Of a stretch of 64,000 nucleotides of DNA, positions 44,901-54,486 are shown piece after piece. Source of the DNA: Acinetobacter bereziniae LMG 1003 = CIP 70.12 (GTDB lineage: Bacteria > Pseudomonadota > Gammaproteobacteria > Pseudomonadales > Moraxellaceae). Both the position numbers and the translations under genes were made by a program. The stretch is from assembly GCF_000368925.1 (NCBI RefSeq), contig NZ_KB849756.1, positions 1,134,271 through 1,198,270 of the forward strand, read 5' to 3'. The notes under the pieces are model-generated. The model saw only the letters and a list, made by a program, of their open reading frames with translations. It was not told where the DNA came from and did not search any database. Within the stretch, counting starts at the first letter, position 1; each line of letters begins with the position of its first letter.

Positions 44901-45443
44901 TTACATGATGCCGCTACAGCGCTCGTAAACGACCTCACATTGATCTTTTCTAAAACCGTCACGTTGGCATTGTGATAACACACTCTCACGTCCAAATTTC
45001 TTTCTAAATGTATGATCTCTACCCGTGACTTGTCCATATAATTTGGTTGTGCCCTTCGCTTGACCGACGGTAGCGCATTGGGTTTCTTGGTAAGTAAACC
45101 AAACCTCACAGTGCGTTCCACCCTTTTCCTGACAGTCTTTTACAGCTTTTGCACGGAGATCTCCACGGAATACTTTAGCGAAAGAATGTCCAACTACCCC
45201 ATTACTGCCTGAAGCAATTGCTCCGACAACAGCATAAGTGTAATAAGTTGGCGCTTGATAGCCACCCCCTCCACCACCGTAATTAGGAATTGGTGCGCAT
45301 CCCATGACACCCTGCCCACCCACTGGATACATACCCTGAGGACAATTACCTTCAGCCCACGCCAAATGGCTTAAACTGCTGAACATTAATAGGCTGCATA
45401 TCGACAGTAAATACTTTATTTTTTGATTCAAGAATATCCACAT
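44901..45443 (-). CDS. DUF4189-type secreted protein
   Basis: This 180-residue protein has a signal peptide (LLMFSSLSHLAWA) and begins the mature part with CPQGMYPVGGQGVMGCAPIPNYGGGGGG, a motif common in DUF4189 proteins. The DUF4189 region follows (YAVVGAIASGSNGVVGHSF, AVKDCQEKGGTHCEVWFTY), with six or more cysteines likely forming disulfides. Function is unknown; some relatives are type VI-associated or envelope proteins. It stands alone here. Confidence 0.8.
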   Translation of the reverse strand: MWIFLNQKIKYLLSICSLLMFSSLSHLAWAEGNCPQGMYPVGGQGVMGCAPIPNYGGGGGGYQAPTYYTYAVVGAIASGSNGVVGHSFAKVFRGDLRAKAVKDCQEKGGTHCEVWFTYQETQCATVGQAKGTTKLYGQVTGRDHTFRKKFGRESVLSQCQRDGFRKDQCEVVYERCSGIM

Positions 45444-45928
45444 AAGCTTCCCTCTTTTTTCATTTTAAGCATGAGCATTTTCACCCAAGATTATTTTTTG
45501 TTCAATAAATATCATGATTATTTACTTGAAATATTGACTTAAAATAATTTAAAAATTCATATTAATTTTTGATAATTAATGTCTTTTAATCATATTTAAA
45601 AAAATAATTTCATAAAAATTTTAGCTTTTTTATTTAAAATTTATTTAATTTTAAATTCATAATTATGGAAATATACGCACAATTTCTCTCATATTTTATC
45701 TCAATCTGATGAATCAAATCTCACTTAACCATTTAAGTCATTTTGCTTTTTACACCATTCATCACTTTTATAAACTGGTTTCAAAGCATCATTCAACAAA
45801 TAAAAGCCCATCATCCTTTATCTTCTCCCAAAGGGAGAAGACCGTTTTAATATCTATAGGATTGATAGCTGATCATTACAGTTTGATTGTTCAAAGACGC
45901 TGTTGTCTATTCAAGTGCTTTTACCCCT
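45444..45928. other. Intergenic, one short hairpin
   Basis: About 485 bp without a gene between the DUF4189 gene start and the butanediol dehydrogenase end. CTTCTCCC (45822-45829) pairs with GGGAGAAG (45833-45840), a compact stem without a T-tract on either side. It may mark the 3' end of the acetoin operon. Confidence 0.45.
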
Positions 45929-46987
45929 TTAAGGATGTACAATAATTTTTACCGCAGATTCATTGTTATGAATCAAAGTTTCAAATCCTTGCGATACCAA
46001 ATCATCTAAAGCAATGCGTTGAGTGATAAATGGTTCTAGATTAATTTTACCTTGCTCAACCAAACGTATGGTTTCTTGATGATCGTTGACATAAGCAATC
46101 GTGCCACGAATATCCAATTCTTTCATCACCACACTATGCACATTAATAGTGGCAGGATGACTCCAAATTGACACGATCACCACCACACCTGTAGGCTTCA
46201 TGGCTGCAACCAAAGTATCCATGACTTTATTGACGCTACTACATTCAAATGCAACATCTACGCCTTTATCTTGAGTCAGTTTCATCACTTCTGCCACCAC
46301 ATCCACTTGTGATGGATCAAGCACATAGTCCACAACACCTGCTTCTAAAGCTTTTTCTTTACGTTTAGCGCTCAGTTCAGTGATGATGACTGTTAAACCT
46401 TTGGCTTTTAAAATTGCAGAAAGTAATAATCCTATGGGACCAGCACCACCGACCAAAGCAATATCACCAGCCTTTGCCCCACTTCGCACAAAAGCATGAT
46501 GCCCTACAGATAAAGGTTCTATCAGTGCAGCTTGATCCAATGGAATTTTGTCAGAAATCGGATGAACCCAGCGTCGTTGTACAGCGATCTTTTCCGATAA
46601 ACCACCACCCCGTCCACCTAAACCAATAAAGTTCATATTTTTTGACAAGTGATAATGATCATTGGGGCCCGTGGGTACATCATCTGCAATGATATAAGGT
46701 TCGACCACAACATGCTGCCCCACCTGAATATCCTCTACTCCCTCACCGACCGCATAGACCACACCTGAAAATTCATGCCCCATGGTCACAGGTGCAGATT
46801 CGCCAGAAATTGGATGCGGATGCCCACAAGGTGGGATAAAGATCGGACCTTCCATAAACTCATGTAAATCTGTACCACAAATGCCGCACCATGCGACTTG
46901 TATCCCCACAGTTCCGGGAAGGACTTGAGGTTCTGGAATATCCTCAATACGAATATCCCCTTTGTCATAAAAACGTGCCGCTTTCAT
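45929..46987 (-). CDS. 2,3-butanediol dehydrogenase, zinc-dependent MDR family
   Basis: This 352-residue dehydrogenase has the zinc-alcohol-dehydrogenase pattern CGICGTDLHEF, GHEFSGVVYAVGEGVEDIQVGQHV and a Rossmann segment ALVGGAGPIGLLLSA. It resembles BdhA (R,R-type) enzymes that interconvert 2,3-butanediol and acetoin. The ATG at 46987 (MKAARFYDKGD) follows AAGGAA; the frame open to 47026 lacks support. It is the last gene of the acetoin operon, feeding butanediol into acetoin cleavage. Confidence 0.9.
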   Translation of the reverse strand: MKAARFYDKGDIRIEDIPEPQVLPGTVGIQVAWCGICGTDLHEFMEGPIFIPPCGHPHPISGESAPVTMGHEFSGVVYAVGEGVEDIQVGQHVVVEPYIIADDVPTGPNDHYHLSKNMNFIGLGGRGGGLSEKIAVQRRWVHPISDKIPLDQAALIEPLSVGHHAFVRSGAKAGDIALVGGAGPIGLLLSAILKAKGLTVIITELSAKRKEKALEAGVVDYVLDPSQVDVVAEVMKLTQDKGVDVAFECSSVNKVMDTLVAAMKPTGVVVIVSIWSHPATINVHSVVMKELDIRGTIAYVNDHQETIRLVEQGKINLEPFITQRIALDDLVSQGFETLIHNNESAVKIIVHP

Positions 46988-47109
46988 AGAACTATTCCTT
47001 ATAAAGATAATAGAAAACTTAACCAAGACATCGCCACTATCTGCATCTCATGCTTTGTTTATGTCGTTCTAACCGATCACCCAATACATCATTGAAATGT
47101 CCTCAGACT

Positions 47110-47895
47110 CTAACGATAAACCATGCCACCGTCAGTCAAAATTGATTGACCAGTAATATAATTTGCATCCTCACTTGCCAAAAAGGCAACCAAAGCAGCC
47201 ACATCATCTGGGGTTTCAGCTCGACCTAAAGCAATGCCATCAACATATTTCTTATAAGTTTCACCTACAGATGCGCCTGTGATTTCAGCAAAGCGTTGGT
47301 CAATTTCGACCCACATATCAGTTCCCACGACTCCCGGACAATAACTGTTGACCGTAATACCTGCACTGGCATACTCCTTGGCAGCAGCTTGTGTCAATGC
47401 TCTAACAGCAAACTTCGTTGCAGAATAGACACCCAACAAAGCAAAACCTTCATGCCCTGCAATCGAGCAGGCATTGATAATTTTTCCCTGCTGTTGTCGT
47501 TGTTTAAATTTATTCGCTGCGGCTTGAATTCCCCAAAGTACACCACCCACATTGACATTCATGATTTGGTTAAACTCGCTGGGTGTAACTTCAGCTAAAG
47601 CTTTAACCTGCGCAATGCCAGCATTATTGATCATGATATCAAAACCATTTAAAGATGATTCTGTATGCGCAATAGCTTCACTAATCTGTATTGGATCAGC
47701 AATATCGGCAATAAATGTGGTGGCCTTTACACCCAATGCTTCAATTTCTTGTTGCACAGCATTTAACTTTTCTTGATGAAGATCCACCAGTGCAATATGT
47801 ACGCCTTCTTGTGCCAAACGTAAGGCAATGCCTCGTCCTATTCCTTGTCCTGCACCTGTAATCAGTGCAACTTTGTTGTTTAAACCTTTAGGCAT
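47110..47895 (-). CDS. Short-chain dehydrogenase, acetoin/diacetyl reductase type
   Basis: This 261-residue SDR has TGAGQGIGRGIA for NAD binding, NNAGIAQ, and the catalytic Ser-Tyr-Lys in ACSIAGHEGFALLGVYSATKFAV. It most resembles BudC/diacetyl reductases that interconvert diacetyl, acetoin and meso-butanediol. It lies 12 bp after the lipoamide dehydrogenase gene in the acetoin operon. Stereospecificity cannot be read from sequence. Confidence 0.88.
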   Translation of the reverse strand: MPKGLNNKVALITGAGQGIGRGIALRLAQEGVHIALVDLHQEKLNAVQQEIEALGVKATTFIADIADPIQISEAIAHTESSLNGFDIMINNAGIAQVKALAEVTPSEFNQIMNVNVGGVLWGIQAAANKFKQRQQQGKIINACSIAGHEGFALLGVYSATKFAVRALTQAAAKEYASAGITVNSYCPGVVGTDMWVEIDQRFAEITGASVGETYKKYVDGIALGRAETPDDVAALVAFLASEDANYITGQSILTDGGMVYR

Positions 47896-47906
47896 ATTGT
47901 GACTCC

Positions 47907-49307
47907 TTAGATATGGATTGCACGTTGCATTGCCGATAAGACCGACTCATGCATCGCCTCAGATAAAGTAGGATGTGGGAAAATTACTTGCGCTAGACTT
48001 TCATCTGTAGCTTCTAAATATTTGGCAATAGCAAAGCCTTGAATATGTTCAGTAACTTCGTGCCCAACCATGTGTGCGCCCAACAACTCACCCGTTTCTT
48101 GATTAAAAATGGTTTTAACAAAGCCTGCCGTTTTACCCAACGCCAATGCCTTACCATTGGCTTGCAATGGAAACTTACCGACATGGATATTCAATCCTGT
48201 TGCTTTGGCTTTCTGTTCAGTCAAACCGATACTCGCCACTTGCGGATGGGTAAAGATACAACCAGGGATTTGAGTACGATCTAGTGCATGTACATGTTCA
48301 AGACCTGCAATTTTTTCCACACATAAAATAGCTTCATGACTAGCTTTATGTGCCAAACACGGTGCACCAGCAACATCACCGATTGCATAAACACCAGCAA
48401 CATTGGTTTTGCACCATGGATCGACTTTGATAAAACCATGTTCAAACTCCATCCCCAGTGCTTCTAAACCTAAATGCTGTGTATTCGGTTGAACACCTAT
48501 TGCTGAAAGCACCTTTTCGACAGTCACAACTTGCACCCCTTGTACAGTTTCAATATGGCAATGTACCAAGTCATGATCCCGTTCGATTTTTTGTACAGCA
48601 GCTTCTGTTAAAACCCTCATTCCTTGCTGTTCAAATTGCTTTTGTACATATTGAGCAACCTCAAGGTCTTCGCTGGGTAAAATCTGTTTGGCTATATCCA
48701 CCAAAGTCACTTGACAGCCCAAGTCTTGATATAAGCTTGCAAACTCACTTCCAATTGCCCCAGAACCAATCACCAATAAGGATTGAGGTAATTGTGTAGG
48801 AACTAAGGCTTCTCGATAACTCCACACCTGCTCACCATCTACAGGGATATGCGCTAAGTTGGCGGCTTTAGCACCTGTTGCGACAATAATATGTGGTGCT
48901 GAAATCTGTTGTTTTTGTCCCTGCGTATCAGTCAGCTCTAACTGTTGTTTGGCAGTGAATCGTGCAGTTGCATTAAAAACTGTCACTTGATTTTTCTTCA
49001 ACAACTGTCCAATACCCTGCACCAATTGCTCTGAAACTTGTCTGCTATGTCGAACCAATTGCTGAATATCAAACTCAACTGCACCCAAACGAAAACCAAA
49101 TTGCTCCGAATGTTTAAACTGTTGCGCCAATCCTGCTCCACTTAACAATGCTTTCGTGGGAATACACCCCCAATTGAGGCAAATCCCACCCAAATGTTGT
49201 TTTTCAACAATTGCGGTTTTTAAGCCCAGCTGTGCTGCACGAATCGCAGCAACATAACCACCTGGACCTGCACCAATCACGATAAGATCAAATTGTGTCT
49301 CTGACAT
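47907..49307 (-). CDS. Dihydrolipoamide dehydrogenase of the acetoin complex
   Basis: This 466-residue FAD disulfide reductase has an N-terminal FAD motif (VIGAGPGGYVAAIRAAQLG), the redox disulfide GGICLNWGCIPTKAL, an NAD motif (VIGSGAIGSEFASLYQ) and the C-terminal His-Glu active-site segment (FPHPTLSEAMHE). It reoxidises the lipoyl arm of the E2 protein. It lies 10 bp after acoC; in acetoin operons this gene is often called acoL or lpd. Confidence 0.95.
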   Translation of the reverse strand: MSETQFDLIVIGAGPGGYVAAIRAAQLGLKTAIVEKQHLGGICLNWGCIPTKALLSGAGLAQQFKHSEQFGFRLGAVEFDIQQLVRHSRQVSEQLVQGIGQLLKKNQVTVFNATARFTAKQQLELTDTQGQKQQISAPHIIVATGAKAANLAHIPVDGEQVWSYREALVPTQLPQSLLVIGSGAIGSEFASLYQDLGCQVTLVDIAKQILPSEDLEVAQYVQKQFEQQGMRVLTEAAVQKIERDHDLVHCHIETVQGVQVVTVEKVLSAIGVQPNTQHLGLEALGMEFEHGFIKVDPWCKTNVAGVYAIGDVAGAPCLAHKASHEAILCVEKIAGLEHVHALDRTQIPGCIFTHPQVASIGLTEQKAKATGLNIHVGKFPLQANGKALALGKTAGFVKTIFNQETGELLGAHMVGHEVTEHIQGFAIAKYLEATDESLAQVIFPHPTLSEAMHESVLSAMQRAIHI

Positions 49308-49317
49308 ATTTAATCTC

Positions 49318-50883
49318 CTACACTAAAATCAATGCAGGATTTTCAACAAACTGCTTAAATGCTGCCAAGAATTGCGCCCCCAATGCACCATCAATCACAC
49401 GGTGATCACAAGACAAGGTTGCGGTAACCATTTGACGAATCACAATCGAGTCTTGTTCAATGACCGCACGTTTTTCTGCTGCACCTAACGCCAATATTGC
49501 ACCCTGAGGTGGATTGATAATGGCATCGAATTGCTGAATGCCGAGCATGCCTAAATTAGAAATACTGAAACTCCCCCCCTGAAATTCATCAGGCGCTAAT
49601 TTTCCAGTTTTGGCACGTGTCGCCAAATCACGCATTGCATTTGAAATTTGTGCCAAAGACTTACTATCGGCCGCTTTAATAATCGGTGTGATTAATCCAT
49701 TCTCGATCGCCACTGCAACTGAAATATCGGCTTGTGCAAACTGTAAAATCTGTTGATTCTTTTCATCATATTGTACGTTGACTTGCGGTACTTTCATCAA
49801 AGCAGCGGCAGCAGCTTTAATCAGCATATCGTTAATCGACAACTTCACTTGGGGGACAGTGCTATTGATTTGCTGGCGTAACGCTTGGATTGCTTCAACA
49901 TTGAGATCTACAGTTAAACGGAAATGTGGTGCATTACGTTTTGCTTCCTGTAATCGTGATGCAATGGCTTTACGCATACCGTTCATGGCAATTGTGGTAG
50001 GTTTTGCTGATTGCGTTATATTGTCCTGATCGCATTTTTGTGTCTGTACAGGGTTTTCACGCTGATAAACGGCTTCTACATCTTCTTTACAGACTCGACC
50101 TCTGGTGCCTGATGCGCGACAATCATGCAGATTTATGCCCCATTGTTTAGCTAAACGGCGTGCAACAGGTGTTGCTAACACTAGACTGTCATCTGCTTTA
50201 GATTTCGCTGCTTTAGCACTGGCTTGCTGGCGAATATCTGGCCATGAGCCTCCAGCAGCTTGAACGGCTTGTTGAATATCATGGACACTGATACGCCCTT
50301 GTCGTCCTGTACCAGTAATTTTTGCCAAATTGACCTGATGCTTTTCAGCCAATTTCAAAGCATGCGGTGTCGCAAAAATCTCTTCACGCTGTTGATAACC
50401 TTGCAATACGACGGGAATTGAATAACCACCTTGAGCAATAGATTTCTGAGTATTTACAGCATTATTCTGTTCAGTCAAATTATTCGGTTGAGTCACAGTA
50501 GCGACTGTTGTTTCAACCTGAGTCGCAGATACTTTTTCTGATATTCTTTCTGATGCATTTGTATGGGATTGCTTTTCACTGACTGTCGATGTGCCCGTTA
50601 AAGATTGGGCAAAAGCATCAATTTCTGCATCTGAAACTTGTGAATCAGCACAAATCGCAATTAATCCGCCCACCAGCAAAGTATCGCCTGCTTTGGCAAT
50701 GATTTTACGCAAAGTACTATCAAAGGGCGCTTCAAGCACGTTGACGATTTTGGTGGTTTCAATTTCACAAATTTCTTGTCCTTTGCTAAATGGCGTCCCC
50801 TCTTCAATCAGCCATTGCGCAATCGTCCCCTCTTCCATGGACAAACCCCATTTTGGGATTTCTAAAGTTTTGATTTCGCTCAT
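49318..50883 (-). CDS. acoC: Acetoin dehydrogenase E2, dihydrolipoamide acetyltransferase
   Basis: This 521-residue E2 begins with a lipoyl domain carrying the lipoylated lysine in CEIETTKIVNV. Two peripheral-subunit-binding segments follow (TPHALKLAEKHQVNLAKITGTGRQGRISVHDI and TPVARRLAKQWGINLHDCRASGTRGRVCKEDV), then the catalytic domain with the C-terminal DHRVIDGALGAQFL (catalytic His/Asp). Two E3-binding-type segments are unusual, since most E2s have one. The E2 transfers the acetyl group of acetoin to CoA. It overlaps the acoB region closely (1 bp gap). Confidence 0.95.
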   Translation of the reverse strand: MSEIKTLEIPKWGLSMEEGTIAQWLIEEGTPFSKGQEICEIETTKIVNVLEAPFDSTLRKIIAKAGDTLLVGGLIAICADSQVSDAEIDAFAQSLTGTSTVSEKQSHTNASERISEKVSATQVETTVATVTQPNNLTEQNNAVNTQKSIAQGGYSIPVVLQGYQQREEIFATPHALKLAEKHQVNLAKITGTGRQGRISVHDIQQAVQAAGGSWPDIRQQASAKAAKSKADDSLVLATPVARRLAKQWGINLHDCRASGTRGRVCKEDVEAVYQRENPVQTQKCDQDNITQSAKPTTIAMNGMRKAIASRLQEAKRNAPHFRLTVDLNVEAIQALRQQINSTVPQVKLSINDMLIKAAAAALMKVPQVNVQYDEKNQQILQFAQADISVAVAIENGLITPIIKAADSKSLAQISNAMRDLATRAKTGKLAPDEFQGGSFSISNLGMLGIQQFDAIINPPQGAILALGAAEKRAVIEQDSIVIRQMVTATLSCDHRVIDGALGAQFLAAFKQFVENPALILV

Positions 50884-50884
50884 C

Positions 50885-51904
50885 CTAAGCCTCCAACGTT
50901 TTACGTACAGCCTGTTCGATACGCTCTACACTTGGTAACCATTCTTTTTCCAAAACGGGTGAGAAAGGTACAGGAGAATGTGGTGGTGTCACCAACTCAA
51001 TCGGTGCTTTCAAATAATGAAAACCTTTTTGCGCGATCAATGCAGCAACATCATGCCCAAAACCACAGCGCGCAGCCGACTCGTCCACAATGACCACACG
51101 ACCTGTAGACGCGACTGACTCTAAAATCCCATCCTCATCCAAAGGTGAAATCGTACGTGGATCAACGACTTCAACAGAAATGCCTTCTTTTGCTAATTTA
51201 TCAGCAACCTCATTGGCGCGATGTACCATTAAACTCAACGCAATAATGGTAATATCCGTCCCTTCACGTGTGTAGTTGGCTACACCAAATGGAATGCTAT
51301 ATGACTCGTCTGGCACTTCTCCCTTGATGTCATAAAGCAACTTATGTTCACAGAAAACCACTGGATCATCATCCCGAATGGCTTGAATCAGCAAGCCTTT
51401 CACATCATAAGCACTGGATGGTACAACCACTTTTAAACCCGGCACAGCGGCAAACACGTTGTAAGGTGATTGTGAATGTTGAGCAGCCGCAGAAAAACCT
51501 GCTCCGATCATGCCTCTTACCACTAAGGGTGCTTTGGCTTTTCCACCAAACATATAACGGAATTTAGCGGCTTGGTTATATAACATGTCATGACAAACGC
51601 CATAGAAATCCATAAACATCAGATCTGCTACAGGGCGTAAACCTGTTGCTGCGGCACCTGCTGCCATTCCAATAATGGCTGACTCAGTGATTGGCGTATC
51701 AATTACACGTTCTGAACCAAACTCAGTCCATAAACCTTTGGTGACACCCAACACACCACCAAAACCTTCAAGCTTATTGTCATCTGTGTTTTTGCCACCA
51801 TGACCACCACGTACGTCTTCACCTACCACAATCACCGTGGGATCACGACGCATTTCTGATTCAATCGCTTCTTTAATCGCGTTTCGATAACTTTTATTTG
51901 GCAT
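50885..51904 (-). CDS. acoB: Acetoin dehydrogenase E1 beta subunit
   Basis: This 339-residue protein has the transketolase-like beta-subunit features VVGEDVRGGHGGKNTDDNKLEGFGGVLGVTKGL, the GLRPVADLMFMDF segment and a C-terminal VVIVDESAARCGFGHDVAALIA. Together with AcoA it forms the ThDP-dependent E1 that cleaves acetoin to acetaldehyde and an acetyl group on lipoate. It lies 15 bp after acoA. Confidence 0.95.
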   Translation of the reverse strand: MPNKSYRNAIKEAIESEMRRDPTVIVVGEDVRGGHGGKNTDDNKLEGFGGVLGVTKGLWTEFGSERVIDTPITESAIIGMAAGAAATGLRPVADLMFMDFYGVCHDMLYNQAAKFRYMFGGKAKAPLVVRGMIGAGFSAAAQHSQSPYNVFAAVPGLKVVVPSSAYDVKGLLIQAIRDDDPVVFCEHKLLYDIKGEVPDESYSIPFGVANYTREGTDITIIALSLMVHRANEVADKLAKEGISVEVVDPRTISPLDEDGILESVASTGRVVIVDESAARCGFGHDVAALIAQKGFHYLKAPIELVTPPHSPVPFSPVLEKEWLPSVERIEQAVRKTLEA

Positions 51905-51919
51905 TGTTTTACTATTCCT

Positions 51920-52882
51920 TTAGTAAGAGACGTAAACGTCAGTGAGAAGTTGAGAAGCTTCTGGATAATTGGCTGCACGTGCTTTTGCTACCGCTGCATC
52001 CACATTGGCTTTTGACTCTGCATCAATCGCATCCAGTTTGGCGTCCTCTATTTTCCCTTTGACTTTTTCACGAAAAATTTTCAGTGGATCTTTATGCTCT
52101 TTGACATAATCAAGTTCTTCTTTTGAACGAATTAAGCCAGGATCACCTTCAAAGTGCCCGTAAAAACGATTGGTAATGGTTTCGATCACACTCGGACCTT
52201 CGCCACGACGTGCACGCTCAATGGCTTTTTGAGCGACTTCATAAACAGCAAAGAAATCTGTACCATCAACTTTTTCAGCAGGCATGCCAAAAGCAGCTGC
52301 ACGACCCGCAATATCCTTGCTACCAACGGCATAGTCATGTGCTGTGCCTTCACCAAAACCATTGTTTTCAAAAACAAAAATAACAGGTAATTTTAAGACC
52401 ACTGCCATATTCATGGCTTCAAAAGTTAAACCTTGGTTAGAGCCTCCATCACCTGTAAAAGACAAACCGATTCCACCTGTTTTTAAAGTTTTAGCAGTCA
52501 AAGCTGCACCAATTGCCAAAGGAGGTCCTCCGCCCACAATACCATTGGCGCCAAGCATGCCTTTGTCTAAGTCAGCAATATGCATTGAACCGCCCTTACC
52601 TCGACAAAGCCCATCATCTTTGCCAAAAATTTCCAACATCATCCCGTGAATATCACAGCCCTTGGCAATACAATGCCCATGCCCACGATGTGTTGAGGTA
52701 ATAAAATCTTTGTCCGTCAAGTTTTCACATATTCCAACGGCTACAGCTTCTTCACCACTGTAAAGATGAATAAAGCCGGGAATATCACCTGTATTGTTTT
52801 CATCGTGCAGTCGATCCTCAAACTCACGAATATCTCGCATCCGTCGGTATGCTGCTAGCAATTGCTCTTCCGTTAATTGCAT
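51920..52882 (-). CDS. acoA: Acetoin dehydrogenase E1 alpha subunit
   Basis: This 320-residue protein has the ThDP-binding GDGGSNQGLTFEAMNMAVVLKLPVIFVFENN with the GDG...NN signature, and RGKGGSMHIADLDKGMLGANGIVGGG. These match AcoA/PdhA-type alpha subunits. As first gene of the minus-strand operon acoA-acoB-acoC-lpd-SDR-bdh it defines the acetoin cluster. The intergenic region to the divergent lipA-like gene holds the promoters. Confidence 0.95.
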   Translation of the reverse strand: MQLTEEQLLAAYRRMRDIREFEDRLHDENNTGDIPGFIHLYSGEEAVAVGICENLTDKDFITSTHRGHGHCIAKGCDIHGMMLEIFGKDDGLCRGKGGSMHIADLDKGMLGANGIVGGGPPLAIGAALTAKTLKTGGIGLSFTGDGGSNQGLTFEAMNMAVVLKLPVIFVFENNGFGEGTAHDYAVGSKDIAGRAAAFGMPAEKVDGTDFFAVYEVAQKAIERARRGEGPSVIETITNRFYGHFEGDPGLIRSKEELDYVKEHKDPLKIFREKVKGKIEDAKLDAIDAESKANVDAAVAKARAANYPEASQLLTDVYVSY

Positions 52883-53183
52883 ATCCTTAATCCTTAATGT
52901 TCACGTCTAGAAGTAAAAAACCAGATATTTAAAATTAAAAATCGGTATTTAAAACCTGTATATTTATATAAAATTATTTCAATAAAAATTAATATTAGAC
53001 TAAAAAAAATTAGTTTAAATCCAACACTAAAAAACATTAAAAACAATGACTTGAAAATCAAAAAATATTTGTAATTTTTTATAATTTTCAAAAACTTAAA
53101 AAACCAAACCTTTAACCAACCTTTATTTTATAATATTAGTATTTTGCATATATTTATTCACAGTTAAAATATTATAAATATAG

Positions 53184-53212
53184 TTGACATATTAAATAAA
53201 AATGTCACTTTA
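53184..53212 (+). promoter_or_regulatory. Candidate promoter and inverted repeat before the lipA-type gene
   Basis: A consensus -35 TTGACA lies at 53184-53189; the -10 is unclear. Overlapping it, TGACAT (53185-53190) and ATGTCA (53202-53207) form a 6-bp inverted repeat around 11 bp, a plausible operator. The rest of the 362-bp divergent region (52883-53244) is very AT-rich, and I see no sigma-54 type GG-N10-GC motif with TGGCAC/TTGC character. Confidence 0.4.
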
Positions 53213-53244
53213 TATTTATTATTTCATTTAATGGACTATTTAAA

Positions 53245-54237
53245 ATGGATTTAAAGCGTTCAATCACCACAGGTGAAAAATTACGAGGTGCTGATAAACT
53301 GGCACGTATTCCAGTTAAAATCATCACTACAGAACAAATCCCTCAGAAACCAGAATGGATTCGTGCCAAAATCAGCCATCCAGAAGAAATACAACGCATT
53401 AAAGACTTATTACGCCAACAAAAGTTGCATACTGTCTGCGAAGAAGCCGCTTGTCCCAACCTACCGCAATGCTTCGGAGGTGGAACAGCAACATTTATGA
53501 TTATGGGAGACATCTGTACACGCCGATGTCCTTTTTGTGATGTTGCGCATGGTCGCCCAAATACTTTAGATCCTGATGAACCCAAACATTTGGCGGAAAC
53601 TGTTAAAAACTTAAATTTGAAATATGTGGTGATTACCTCTGTAGATCGAGATGATCTTAAAGATGGTGGCGCGCAACATTTTGTCGACTGTATTCAAGAA
53701 ATTCGCCAAAGTAGCCCAGATACATTGATTGAAATTTTAGTTCCTGACTTTCGTGGCAGGCTAGATCTTGCACTTGAAATTCTCAGTGAAACACCACCAG
53801 ATGTATTTAATCATAATATTGAAACTGTACCACGCTTATATCGGGCAATGCGTCCAGGCTCTGACTATCAACATTCTCTTGAGTTGCTTAAAAAGTTTAA
53901 ACATTTGCGTCCTGATATCGCGACTAAATGTGGTTTGATGGTGGGATTGGGAGAGGTAGAAGCAGAAGTCATTGTTCTACTCAATGATCTCAGTGATCAT
54001 TTGGTTGATTATGTGACGATTGGTCAGTATTTACAGCCGTCAAAGTCCCATGCCCCCATTCACCGTTTTGTGTCGTTGAAAGAGTTTGAACATTATCAGA
54101 CACATGGACAATTATTAGGATTTAAAAATATCTGGAGTGCACCTATGGTGCGTTCGAGTTACTTTGCCGATCGTCAATATAAAGGCGAGCCTGTTCCTCA
54201 GCCATTTAAACGTGAAAATATCTTAAAAAGTGGCTAA
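53245..54237 (+). CDS. lipA: Lipoyl synthase (LipA family) linked to the acetoin operon
   Basis: This 330-residue radical-SAM protein has the auxiliary cluster motif CEEAACPNLPQC (residues 64-75) and the SAM motif CTRRCPFCD (91-99), followed by the family's HNIETVPRLYRAMRPGSDY and GLMVGLGE. LipA inserts two sulfurs into octanoyl groups on lipoyl domains. Acetoin clusters often carry such a copy (acoS) for lipoylation of AcoC. It may be a second LipA in addition to a housekeeping copy elsewhere. Confidence 0.93.
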   Translation: MDLKRSITTGEKLRGADKLARIPVKIITTEQIPQKPEWIRAKISHPEEIQRIKDLLRQQKLHTVCEEAACPNLPQCFGGGTATFMIMGDICTRRCPFCDVAHGRPNTLDPDEPKHLAETVKNLNLKYVVITSVDRDDLKDGGAQHFVDCIQEIRQSSPDTLIEILVPDFRGRLDLALEILSETPPDVFNHNIETVPRLYRAMRPGSDYQHSLELLKKFKHLRPDIATKCGLMVGLGEVEAEVIVLLNDLSDHLVDYVTIGQYLQPSKSHAPIHRFVSLKEFEHYQTHGQLLGFKNIWSAPMVRSSYFADRQYKGEPVPQPFKRENILKSG

Positions 54238-54486
54238 AACTCAGCATCTTTGATCAAAGTTGAATAGCTTTGGATGGGTAACTTTATTTAACATTTATGC
54301 GCAGAAAACTCATTTTAAATTGAGCCCTGACATTTTAAAGTGGATGCAGATCAAGACAAAAATACCCGAATTTTAATGCCATCATTTTGCTGGATTTAAT
54401 ATGTCTTAAATGTGATGTCAAAACCAAACTATACAATGAATACAACATATTAATGGCGATAACCGCGCATCATAAAGGAATATGAT

